64,000 nucleotides of DNA, from the NCBI RefSeq assembly GCF_001677955.1, contig NZ_LELA01000006.1:31442-95441 (forward strand), read 5' to 3'. How positions within the stretch are numbered: the stretch's first letter is position 1; each line of letters starts with the position of its first letter. This DNA is from Chryseobacterium sp. BGARF1 (GTDB lineage Bacteria > Bacteroidota > Bacteroidia > Flavobacteriales > Weeksellaceae). Position numbers and translations under genes: made by a program. Below are positions 35,587 to 43,656 of the stretch, piece by piece. The notes under the pieces were generated by a model, which saw nothing but the letters and a program-made list of their open reading frames with translations, was not told where the DNA came from and searched no databases.

Positions 35587-36807
35587 TTAAGAAAGCATTC
35601 GTTTTGCTTTTTTCACCCCTTCTACAAGCAAATCGATTTCATTAAATGTATTGTAAACCGCAAAACTTGCTCTTACGGTTCCCGCAATATTAAAGAAATC
35701 CATAATCGGTTGCGTACAATGATGTCCGGTTCTTACCGCAACTCCCATTTTATCGAGAATCATTCCTACATCCGAAGAAATACCAATTCCTTCTAAGTTA
35801 AATGAAACTACACCTGTTCTATGCGCTTTTTCGCAATATACTTTTAGTCCTTCGATTTCTAAAAGTTGTTTTTGTGCATATTCCAACAAAGCATTTTCAT
35901 GATTCTGAATATTCTCCTGCCCTACTTTTTTAATGAAATCAATAGCCGCTCCCAAAGCAATATTTCCGCCTACATTTGGAGTTCCTGCTTCATATTTAAA
36001 AGGTAATCCTGCATACGTTGTTGCATCGAACGAGCATACCGCGATCATTTCACCTCCACCGTGGAAAGGCGGCAGATCTTCAAGAATTTCCTGTTTTCCG
36101 TACAATATTCCGGTTCCCATCGGAGCGTACATTTTATGCCCTGAGAACACGAAGAAATCACAGTCTAATTTCTGAACATCAATCGTAAAATGCGGAGCCG
36201 ACTGAGCACCATCAATAACGATATAAGCATCAGAATTAGCTCTTGTTTTAGCAATAATTTCTTCAATAGGATTTACTATTCCCAACGCATTGGAAACCTG
36301 ATTTACAGAAACTACTTTAGTTTTCTCGCTTAAAAACTGGTCTAAATAATCAAGCTGAAGGATTCCGTTTTCATCGATTGGGATAACACGAAGTTTCGCA
36401 CCTGTTCTTTCGCAAAGCAATTGCCAAGGAACAATATTAGAATGATGCTCGAGATAAGAAACGATAATCTCGTCATCTTTTTTTAGCTTCTGAGTTAAAA
36501 TATAAGAGATAAGATTTAAACCTTCGGTTGTTCCTTTGGTGAAGATGACTTCAAAATCATGTTTTGCATTGATGAATTTCTGGATTTTCCTTCTCGAAAG
36601 TTCCATTTCTTCGGTTGCCAATTGGCTCAATGTATGAATTCCACGATGTACATTGGCATTGATTTCTGTATAATATTGATTCCAAACCTCTAAAACGGAG
36701 TTCGGTTTTTGTGAGGTCGCTGCATTATCTAAGTAAACCAAAGGTTTACCATTCACTTCTTGGTTTAATATAGAAAACTGACTTCTGATTTCCTGAATGT
36801 CAAACAT
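35587..36807 (-). CDS. sufS: cysteine desulfurase, SufS type
   Basis: PLP enzyme that takes sulfur from cysteine for iron-sulfur cluster assembly. 406 residues. PLP lysine K225 in FSGHKMYAP and the persulfide cysteine C364 in GHHCTQP match SufS positions (group II). No SufE, SufB, SufC or SufD gene lies beside it; it has its own terminator, so it stands alone. -7 box TAAATTTG at 36850-36857. It may serve the same pathway as a suf operon elsewhere. Confidence 0.95.
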   Translation of the reverse strand: MFDIQEIRSQFSILNQEVNGKPLVYLDNAATSQKPNSVLEVWNQYYTEINANVHRGIHTLSQLATEEMELSRRKIQKFINAKHDFEVIFTKGTTEGLNLISYILTQKLKKDDEIIVSYLEHHSNIVPWQLLCERTGAKLRVIPIDENGILQLDYLDQFLSEKTKVVSVNQVSNALGIVNPIEEIIAKTRANSDAYIVIDGAQSAPHFTIDVQKLDCDFFVFSGHKMYAPMGTGILYGKQEILEDLPPFHGGGEMIAVCSFDATTYAGLPFKYEAGTPNVGGNIALGAAIDFIKKVGQENIQNHENALLEYAQKQLLEIEGLKVYCEKAHRTGVVSFNLEGIGISSDVGMILDKMGVAVRTGHHCTQPIMDFFNIAGTVRASFAVYNTFNEIDLLVEGVKKAKRMLS

Positions 36808-36849
36808 TTATTACAATTTTAATTAAAAGGTTCTTTATTTAGAACGCAT

Positions 36850-36857
36850 CAAATTTA
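36850..36857 (-). promoter_or_regulatory. -7 element of sufS
   Basis: TAAATTTG on the minus strand, 42 bases before the ATG. Confidence 0.5.
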
Positions 36858-36919
36858 CGTCTTTTTTCTGAAAACATTCTATGCTAAAACTCATGATAGA
36901 TGTAATCTAAAAACAAAAA

Positions 36920-36941
36920 AACCTGCCAAAATTGACAGGTT
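36920..36941 (-). terminator. rplY terminator
   Basis: AACCTGCCAA and TTGACAGGTT arms (one mismatch) followed on the minus strand by a run of T. Confidence 0.8.
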
Positions 36942-36967
36942 CTTGTATTTTGAGTAAGAAAATATTC

Positions 36968-37612
36968 TTATTCTGCTGCTGCTTCTTCAGTTGTAGGAGC
37001 TTCTCCTTCAGTTGCAACTTCTTCTTCATCCTCATCGTCATCTTGAGCTGCTGCTCCACCTTTCGCTGCATTTCTAGACATTTTAACCGCTACAACAACT
37101 GCATTGTCTGGGTGCATGAAAGTATACCCTTCAGCTTTGATTGTTCCAACATAAAGTTTGTTACCAATCTTCAAAGAAGTGATATCTACAACTACCTCAT
37201 CTGGCAAGTTTGCAGGAATAGCTTTTACTTTCAATTTTCTGAAAGTCTGACGTAAAACACCACCAGCTACAACACCTTTAGAACGACCAGTAATTCTTAC
37301 AGGAACTTCCATAACCACTGGCTTATCGTCAGCTAATCTGTAGAAGTCTGCGTGAATAATCTTGTCTGTAATTGGGTGGAACTGAATATCTTGAAGAACT
37401 GCAGGAATTACCTGCCCATCAACTTCAATAGATACCGTGTGTGCTTCAGGAGTATATACTAAACCTTTGAATGACTTCTCTGTAGCAGAGAAATTCAATG
37501 GCTCACCACCTCCGTAAACAACACAAGGAACTAATTCAGCATCACGTAAAGCTTTTGTAGACTTTTTGCCCACGCTTTCTCTTTTTGTACCTTGAATTGT
37601 AATAGATTTCAT
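36968..37612 (-). CDS. rplY: 50S ribosomal protein L25, CTC form
   Basis: Binds 5S rRNA. 214 residues: L25 domain about 1-90, the TL5/CTC extension about 95-185, and a disordered acidic Glu/Ala-rich tail (about 185-214). The long form is the general-stress-protein CTC type. Encoded 56 bases after prs on the same strand, the usual pairing in this phylum, and probably co-transcribed with it. Confidence 0.95.
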   Translation of the reverse strand: MKSITIQGTKRESVGKKSTKALRDAELVPCVVYGGGEPLNFSATEKSFKGLVYTPEAHTVSIEVDGQVIPAVLQDIQFHPITDKIIHADFYRLADDKPVVMEVPVRITGRSKGVVAGGVLRQTFRKLKVKAIPANLPDEVVVDITSLKIGNKLYVGTIKAEGYTFMHPDNAVVVAVKMSRNAAKGGAAAQDDDEDEEEVATEGEAPTTEEAAAE

Positions 37613-37668
37613 TATAAAAATTTTAAAAAAATTGTTTCGTTTTTAATTTGCAAATTATTAATTATCAA

Positions 37669-38607
37669 TTAGATAACAAACTTACTGCTAATAGATTGAT
37701 GCTCATGCACCATCTTCATAACATCTGCAAATAATGGGGCGCAAGATAGCACTTTTATTTTAGATAACAAATTAGTTTTCACAGGAATTGAGTCAGTTAC
37801 AATAACTTCTAACAATTGTGAGTTCTCGATATTGTCGTAAGCCTTCCCAGAAAGTACTCCGTGAGTAGCCATTGCTCTTACAGATTTTGCACCTTTTTCC
37901 ATTAGAATCTCTGCAGCTTTACAAAGCGTTCCTGCGGTATCAATCATGTCATCAATAAGGATTACATTTTTACCTTCCACATCTCCGATAAGGAACATTT
38001 CTTCTACCACGTTTGCTTTTTTTCTTTCTTTATAAGCAATTACTACATCTGCACCTAGGTGACCGGCATAGTTTTTTGCTCTTTTTGCACCTCCCATATC
38101 CGGAGAAGCAATCGTAAGATTATCAAGCTTAAGGTCTCTGATGTAATCTACAAAGATTGTAGAAGCATACAAATGATCCACAGGAATTTCGAAGAATCCT
38201 TGAATCTGATCTGCGTGCAGATCCATCGTCATTACTCTTGTTGCCCCTGCAGCCGTTAAAAGATTTGCCACCAATTTAGCTCCAATCGGTGCTCTTGGCT
38301 TGTCTTTTCTGTCTTGTCTTGCAAGCCCAAAGTACGGAAGTACTACGGTAATACTTTTTGCAGAAGCTCTTTTTGCAGCATCAATCATTAGAAGCAATTC
38401 TAAAAGATTGTCTGCCGGCGGAAACGTAGATCCGATTAGGAAAACTCTTCCTCCTCTTACAGACTCGTCTAAAACTGGTTCAAATTCTCCGTCGCTGAAC
38501 TCCTGAAAGTTGATTTTTCCTAATTCTTTCCCATAATGCTGGGCAATTTTTTCTGCAAGATCCTTACTGGTTCTTGTAGAAAATAGATAACTTAACTGAT
38601 CGGCCAT
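37669..38607 (-). CDS. prs: ribose-phosphate pyrophosphokinase (PRPP synthase)
   Basis: Makes PRPP from ribose-5-phosphate and ATP, feeding purine, pyrimidine, His and Trp synthesis. 312 residues. Conserved parts: FSDGE near the start, LPYFGLARQDRKDKPR (about 94-109, flexible catalytic loop), DLHADQIQGFF (about 129-139), and the PRPP-binding VILIDDMIDTAGTL (about 214-227). First gene of prs-rplY with a consensus promoter. Confidence 0.97.
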   Translation of the reverse strand: MADQLSYLFSTRTSKDLAEKIAQHYGKELGKINFQEFSDGEFEPVLDESVRGGRVFLIGSTFPPADNLLELLLMIDAAKRASAKSITVVLPYFGLARQDRKDKPRAPIGAKLVANLLTAAGATRVMTMDLHADQIQGFFEIPVDHLYASTIFVDYIRDLKLDNLTIASPDMGGAKRAKNYAGHLGADVVIAYKERKKANVVEEMFLIGDVEGKNVILIDDMIDTAGTLCKAAEILMEKGAKSVRAMATHGVLSGKAYDNIENSQLLEVIVTDSIPVKTNLLSKIKVLSCAPLFADVMKMVHEHQSISSKFVI

Positions 38608-38629
38608 TTTTACTTTTTAAAAGATTTTG

Positions 38630-38658
38630 CAAATTTAAAAAAAAACCACAAGAATCAA
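38630..38658 (-). promoter_or_regulatory. prs promoter
   Basis: Minus strand TTG (38656-38658), 18-base spacer, TAAATTTG (38630-38637), 22 bases before the ATG. The -33 element lies in the loop of the upstream gene's terminator hairpin. Confidence 0.65.
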
Positions 38659-38669
38659 TCCTGTGGTTT
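38643..38669 (-). terminator. terminator of the SGNH hydrolase gene
   Basis: AAACCACA (38643-38650) and TGTGGTTT (38662-38669) arms with T-run on the minus strand; overlaps the prs promoter. Confidence 0.75.
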
Positions 38670-38692
38670 CTATTATTTATTTTTATTCCCGA

Positions 38693-40231
38693 TTAAGGAA
38701 ATTTAACGCCTGAATATTTATTAGGATCAACCTGTGGTAAATTCGATTTATAAGTCGTATTTATTGATTTAATAAATTCATTTGCGATAATCGCATACCC
38801 CCTACCTGTAAGGTGAACTCCATCTAAAGAGAAAGCTCCTCCTGTAACAAATTTAGCAGTATATCTCACGCCATCCCATGAAACTCCTGACTGAGATCCA
38901 AGCTCATTCATTTTCTTGTTTGCATCAACAAAAGCATATCCTTTTGAAGCTGCTGCTGCTTTAATTGTCACGTTATAAGCATCAATAGCTGTATTGATTT
39001 CTGTAATTTCAGATGGAATTAAAATATATTTATCTGCAAACGGGTAAGAAACCCCTCTTGCCGAAAGAGCAGCTAATGCAGTCGGTTCTGTTTTACCAAT
39101 TTCAGACTTAGTTGTTAAAGGAACCAAGTCTCCTGCCTTTGCTTGTCTTGCTTGCCCATAGGTATTTCCCAAATAAGTAGCCAAAGCAACCAACTGAGCA
39201 TTTCCTGAAGCCGCCGCTGCAGCCGTAATTTGAAGTTTTAGGTCTGGAAGACTCTCATCCTTAATAAGCAATGGATTTGCAGCAGTTTTAGAAAGAAGCT
39301 TAATTCTGTCTCCAGCTCCAAATGCCGTTAATATCTGATTTAATGGTCCGTATAGATTTGTATTCAAATTATCAATATTCGCTTCACCTGCAGCCACATT
39401 TCCTCCTCCTAAAACAGCAGATGTAAGAGGATTTGTAGGGATTGTTGTTAACGAAGGAATAGATGTTACACTAGGAATATTTGCAACAACTCCTTTAGCA
39501 TTAGTTGTAGCAATCTCAGAAATCAACAAGTTATAATATTGAGTAAACTGAGCCGGAGGTGTTAAAGCTTCTACCGAACTATCACCACCTGCCAGAGCGT
39601 ACAATAAAGCATCATTATTACCTATCCATAAAGAAAAGAATGTCGGCTTTTGAGTTTTAAAGTCTGCAATAACTGAGGTTGTAGGGCTTGATGCAAATCT
39701 TACGAAATAAGGATTTGCTGTTTTTGCTAAAACTCCCGCAACGTTTCCATACCCAGGAGCCAACAAATGAGAAACTCTTGCTCCCGGAACTCCCATATTA
39801 TTGAAAGGTCCTGCCAAAACAGTATTTGTTACAGTTGTAGCAACGTTATTATTCGCATTTTTTATGTCTGGAGCACCTGCTATAAAGCTGTCAATGTAAA
39901 GCTTTGTACTCGCAATCTGTACATTTGCACCAACATTCAGAAGAAGACCTCCATTATTATCAGCCATTAAAGGCTGTTTGAAATCACCTCCTCCTACAAG
40001 CTTCATTTGCTGAGCCATCATTGAAGGATAAGATTCATTTTGCCCATCAATATAAAGAGCCCCGTCTCTATAACCTGAAGTTAGGGAATTTCCTAAAGCT
40101 ACATATTTAGAAAAATCTGCTTCCCCTTTCGTTACAACGATGTCTTCTACATCAGTATCAAAATCTGTATTACAGCTTACTGTAAAAAGAAGTGCAGAAA
40201 CAGCTATTGTAGATATTATTATTTTTTTCAT
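38693..40231 (-). CDS. SGNH/GDSL-family hydrolase lipoprotein
   Basis: Probable lipase/esterase on the outer membrane. 512 residues. Lipoprotein signal with C20 (LFTVSC). SGNH blocks: YVALGNSLTSGY with nucleophile S49 (block I), FSLWIGNNDALL (block III Asn), and DGVHLTGRGY with D470 and H473 (block V). Encoded 9 bases after a FadL-type channel gene, in one operon. A plausible scheme is that this enzyme releases fatty acids that the channel imports; that is inference from gene order. Confidence 0.87.
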   Translation of the reverse strand: MKKIIISTIAVSALLFTVSCNTDFDTDVEDIVVTKGEADFSKYVALGNSLTSGYRDGALYIDGQNESYPSMMAQQMKLVGGGDFKQPLMADNNGGLLLNVGANVQIASTKLYIDSFIAGAPDIKNANNNVATTVTNTVLAGPFNNMGVPGARVSHLLAPGYGNVAGVLAKTANPYFVRFASSPTTSVIADFKTQKPTFFSLWIGNNDALLYALAGGDSSVEALTPPAQFTQYYNLLISEIATTNAKGVVANIPSVTSIPSLTTIPTNPLTSAVLGGGNVAAGEANIDNLNTNLYGPLNQILTAFGAGDRIKLLSKTAANPLLIKDESLPDLKLQITAAAAASGNAQLVALATYLGNTYGQARQAKAGDLVPLTTKSEIGKTEPTALAALSARGVSYPFADKYILIPSEITEINTAIDAYNVTIKAAAASKGYAFVDANKKMNELGSQSGVSWDGVRYTAKFVTGGAFSLDGVHLTGRGYAIIANEFIKSINTTYKSNLPQVDPNKYSGVKFP

Positions 40232-40240
40232 AATTTAAAT

Positions 40241-41479
40241 TTAAAAAGCATTATAAGATAAACCTAGACCAAAATAGAATGCTTTAGCCTTTGCCTGACC
40301 ATAGAAGCCTAAATAATTATTTTTCACATCTCTGCTTTGTGGCATTGCATAACCGCCCGCAACATCAACTCCGAATTTTTTAAGTTTGAAACCTACCCCT
40401 CCTGTTAAAACAAAAGAATCAAAAGATGGTGTTTCCGGAATGAAGTTTTCATCAGAATAAGGAGACTCATCGTAATAAGCACCTAAACGACCATAAATCA
40501 TATTCGTGAATGCATATTGAGTTCCCAATCTTACAGTTTTTGAATTTTTAAAATTCTTTGGAGCCACCAATATCGTAGGATCTGCCTGATTTCCAATTGG
40601 AGCATTAGCAAAATCTAAAGTTAGCTTGCTGTATCTTTCCCAACCATGATAATTAAAATCTGCCGAGATTAACCATTTTGGAGTTACCTTATACGTCAAA
40701 CCAATTGTATATTCTTCTACAAGAGGTAAAGTTGCCGTAAAACTGTCTTGTCCAGCTCCATTTAACCCTAAAAGTGAATTAACTGTATTCTGGGCAGGAG
40801 CAACAAAAGTAGCTGTTCCTTTCTTAGCTTTCATATCTACCGGCGATCGGTAAGCGATGCTTACATCAAGTTTAGGATCGGGTCTGAAATAGAAACCAAA
40901 ACCAAAACCATGACCGCTTGCTTTTTCGTCATTAATATTAACCGTTCCTCCAAATTGAGTTACCGCTTTATCCCAGTTTACTGATCCTCTAGCATAAATA
41001 TAGCTAGCCCCGAATGACACCCAGTCAGCCATTTTCACAGAAACCATTGGTTGGAAATAAAAACTTTTCAGCTCAAGTTTCTGTACCATTTCTCTTCCTT
41101 CCCAATCGTAAGGATATTGAATTGTACTACCAAAAGGAGTAGAAAAACTAAAACCAATAGACAATTTATCGATCGGCTTATAAGCTATCGCCGCATAAAT
41201 AGGCGTACCTAGAGGATTGTCAGTCTGTGTACTCGATAAAGTATTTAAATTCTGAAAAGTAACCTTATTACTTGCTCCAAAACCTCCCGCAACAATACTT
41301 AGTTTAGAAGGAATGAATGACATACCTGCTGGGTTAAAGAATGCAACACTTGCATCTTCAGCATGAGCACTGGTGTGCGCCATTGCCAATTGCTTTACCC
41401 CTTGCAAAGAAACTCTAAAGCCTCCCGCATAAGATAAAACACCAGCCAATAAAGCAGTTGATATTAATATTTTTTTCAT
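40241..41479 (-). CDS. OmpP1/FadL-family outer-membrane channel
   Basis: Beta-barrel importer of long-chain fatty acids or other hydrophobic compounds. 412 residues, signal peptide about 1-19. The FadL start pattern is clear: GFRVSLQGVKQLAMAHTSAH with the S/N-x-A hatch region, VAFFNPAGMSFIP (conserved NPAG). Later segments alternate hydrophobic and aromatic strands, ending LGLSYNAF with a terminal Phe. First gene of a two-gene operon with the SGNH hydrolase. -7 box TATATTTG at 41499-41506. Confidence 0.92.
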   Translation of the reverse strand: MKKILISTALLAGVLSYAGGFRVSLQGVKQLAMAHTSAHAEDASVAFFNPAGMSFIPSKLSIVAGGFGASNKVTFQNLNTLSSTQTDNPLGTPIYAAIAYKPIDKLSIGFSFSTPFGSTIQYPYDWEGREMVQKLELKSFYFQPMVSVKMADWVSFGASYIYARGSVNWDKAVTQFGGTVNINDEKASGHGFGFGFYFRPDPKLDVSIAYRSPVDMKAKKGTATFVAPAQNTVNSLLGLNGAGQDSFTATLPLVEEYTIGLTYKVTPKWLISADFNYHGWERYSKLTLDFANAPIGNQADPTILVAPKNFKNSKTVRLGTQYAFTNMIYGRLGAYYDESPYSDENFIPETPSFDSFVLTGGVGFKLKKFGVDVAGGYAMPQSRDVKNNYLGFYGQAKAKAFYFGLGLSYNAF

Positions 41480-41498
41480 AGACTATTATTATATAACC

Positions 41499-41506
41499 CA
41501 AATATA
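41499..41506 (-). promoter_or_regulatory. -7 element of the FadL/SGNH operon
   Basis: TATATTTG on the minus strand, 19 bases before the ATG at 41479. No clear -33. Confidence 0.5.
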
Positions 41507-41707
41507 AAATTATTTTGAATACACCTGTTAATAAATCACAACATTTTAAACTAACAAGTAAAAGAAAGCTATGTTTAAAATAATATTTCAAACAAAAAAC
41601 AAAATAACATACTCAATAACAAATATTTAAATTTAAAATTTTAACATTATACTAATCATGTTTAATATTAAACATTTTCAAAAATTAATATTTAGTACAT
41701 TTGGAAT

Positions 41708-41736
41708 TGTATAAAGATAAAAATCAATAAATTTGC
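41708..41736 (+). promoter_or_regulatory. promoter of the PSP1/gldH/PBP1A operon
   Basis: TTG (41708-41710), 18-base spacer, TAAATTTG (41729-41736); ATG at 41757. The spacer upstream (41480-41700) is very A/T-rich with no other feature. Confidence 0.65.
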
Positions 41737-41756
41737 AAGATTAAACAAATTATAAT

Positions 41757-43196
41757 ATGAGTTGTGGATGTAAAACATCTGGCGATTCTGCACATTCTTG
41801 CGGAACAAAATCTGCGAATGGCTGTGAAAGTGTAAATACCTGCGGTAATAGTTATAAATTAAGTGTTTTCGATTGGCTATCTAACGTACAAAACCCTGCA
41901 TCAAACAGGTTTGATTTTGTGGAAGTTAGATTTAAAAATGACAGAAAATTATTTTATAAAAATGTAAATAATATCCCTTTACATATAGGTAGCGTTGTAA
42001 CAGTAGAATCTAGTCCGGGACACGATGTAGGCGTAGTAAGCCTTACGGGAGAATTAGTGAAAATTCAGATGAAGAAAAAAAGAGCTTCAGAAGAAAACCC
42101 ACTTAAAATATATAGGCAAGCCAACCAAAAAGACATTGAAGTTTGGCAGGAAGTCCGAAAAAAAGAAGAAAATATAAAAATTGAAGCCCGAAAAATTTCG
42201 CACAGAATTGGTCTTGAAATGAAGATTACTGATGTGGAATATCAAGGCGACTCTTCTAAAGTAACATTCTATTACACTGCTGATAACAGAGTAGATTTCA
42301 GAATGTTGATTAAAGAATTTGCAGGAGCTTTCCGTACAAAAATCGATATGAAACAAATCGGTTTCAGACAAGAAGCCGCAAAAGTAGGCGGAATTGGATC
42401 TTGCGGAAGAGAACTATGTTGCTCAACTTGGTTAACAGATTTCAGATCAGTAAACACCAACGTTGCAAGATATCAGCAATTGAGCATCAACCCTCAAAAA
42501 CTGGCCGGACAGTGCGGTAAGCTTAAATGTTGTCTAAATTATGAATTAGACAGCTATCTTGATGCATTAAGCCACTTCCCTTCTTCTTCAACAATGATTG
42601 ACACCGAAAAAGGAAGAGCTTTTTGTATAAAAATTGATGTTTTCAAAAAGAAAATGTGGTTTGCGTATGTAGACAGCTCGATGGCGTGGTATGATTTCGA
42701 CGTTGATTTGGTAAAAAAAATGATTTCGCAAAATAAAAGAGGCGAAAGAACGTTACCTCTCGAAGATTTAAAACAACCTGAAATCTCTGTGAAAACGGTA
42801 GATTTGATTCAAGAAAACAGTGTTGATCGTTTTGAAAAGAAAAATAGAGGTTCTAGCAAAAACAGGAATCAAGGACAAAATCAAAACAGACCAAGCAACA
42901 ATCAGAATCAAGGACCAAGAAAACCAAGACCTGAAAACAACAACCAAAGACCTGAGAGAAACGATAAAGAAGAGAGACCAGAAAGACAGGAACGCCAACC
43001 GCGACCTGAAAAACCGGTGAGACCTAATCAAAATAATAATCAAAGGCCTCAAAAACCACAGCAACAGAAACCCTCAATAGAAAAGACGGAAAATGTAAAT
43101 GCTGTAAATAATGACACTGAGACAAAACCTCAGAATCAACCACCCAAAAAGAAGTTTAAAAAGAAATTTCCTCCAAAAAAAGATAATAATGCATAA
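41757..43196 (+). CDS. ricT: PSP1/RicT-family protein with Cys-rich N-terminus
   Basis: 479 residues. The PSP1 (RicT) core covers about 50-275. Conserved cysteines in the core (C216, C221, C222, C253, C258, C259; CGRELCC and CGKLKCC) match those proposed to bind iron-sulfur clusters in B. subtilis RicT. The N-terminus adds five more (C3, C5, C15, C23, C29). The tail from about 355 is low-complexity, rich in Asn, Gln, Arg and Pro, and probably disordered. In B. subtilis the Ric complex acts with RNase Y; no RicA or RicF is visible here. First gene of an operon with gldH and PBP1A. Confidence 0.88.
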   Translation: MSCGCKTSGDSAHSCGTKSANGCESVNTCGNSYKLSVFDWLSNVQNPASNRFDFVEVRFKNDRKLFYKNVNNIPLHIGSVVTVESSPGHDVGVVSLTGELVKIQMKKKRASEENPLKIYRQANQKDIEVWQEVRKKEENIKIEARKISHRIGLEMKITDVEYQGDSSKVTFYYTADNRVDFRMLIKEFAGAFRTKIDMKQIGFRQEAAKVGGIGSCGRELCCSTWLTDFRSVNTNVARYQQLSINPQKLAGQCGKLKCCLNYELDSYLDALSHFPSSSTMIDTEKGRAFCIKIDVFKKKMWFAYVDSSMAWYDFDVDLVKKMISQNKRGERTLPLEDLKQPEISVKTVDLIQENSVDRFEKKNRGSSKNRNQGQNQNRPSNNQNQGPRKPRPENNNQRPERNDKEERPERQERQPRPEKPVRPNQNNNQRPQKPQQQKPSIEKTENVNAVNNDTETKPQNQPPKKKFKKKFPPKKDNNA

Positions 43197-43650
43197 AATT
43201 TCAGGGCTTTTTCTCCTTATTTTTTTGGTAAGCTGTAATGCTTCCGGAGAAGACGTTATCATGAATAACATTGATAATAAATGGAATAAGAAGACCGAAC
43301 AAAAGTTTAATCTTGAAATTTCGGATCCGCAAAATCCTAAAAACCTTATATTTGTTGTAAGAAATAATAACGAGTATCCTTACAGCAATATAAGATTCAT
43401 TGTTAATCTTACCAATCCGAAAACCAAAGCCAAGCAAATTGATACGCTGAATTATATTTTGGCAAAACCAAATGGGGAATGGCTTGGAACAGGATTTGGA
43501 GAAACGAAAGAAACTTTATTTCAGTATAAATTGAATTACAAATTCCCTGAAAAAGGTAATTATGAAATTTCTGTTGCTCAGGCAATGAGAAATGACAACC
43601 TTCCAGGAATTGAAGACTTAGGTATAAAAGTAGAAACGGCTAAACCGTAA
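43189..43650 (+). CDS. gldH: gliding-motility lipoprotein GldH
   Basis: 153 residues from ATG 43189 with a lipoprotein signal (LIFLVSC, C16). Longer readings would extend into the preceding gene in another frame and lose the signal. GldH is a lipoprotein needed for gliding in Flavobacterium johnsoniae; the order ricT-gldH-PBP1A is the one I recall there. Overlaps ricT by 8 bases and is followed after 6 bases by PBP1A. Since many Chryseobacterium do not glide, it may serve the type IX secretion machinery or the envelope more generally. Confidence 0.85.
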   Translation: MHKISGLFLLIFLVSCNASGEDVIMNNIDNKWNKKTEQKFNLEISDPQNPKNLIFVVRNNNEYPYSNIRFIVNLTNPKTKAKQIDTLNYILAKPNGEWLGTGFGETKETLFQYKLNYKFPEKGNYEISVAQAMRNDNLPGIEDLGIKVETAKP

Positions 43651-43656
43651 TTATAC

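Noticed and set aside
36932..37255. 107-codon frame opposite rplY
   Set aside because: Cys/Phe/Ser-rich complement of the acidic L25 tail; no support.
42768..43064. 98-codon frame opposite the ricT tail
   Set aside because: Arises from the low-complexity Asn/Arg/Gln coding region; Ser/Phe/Leu-rich nonsense.
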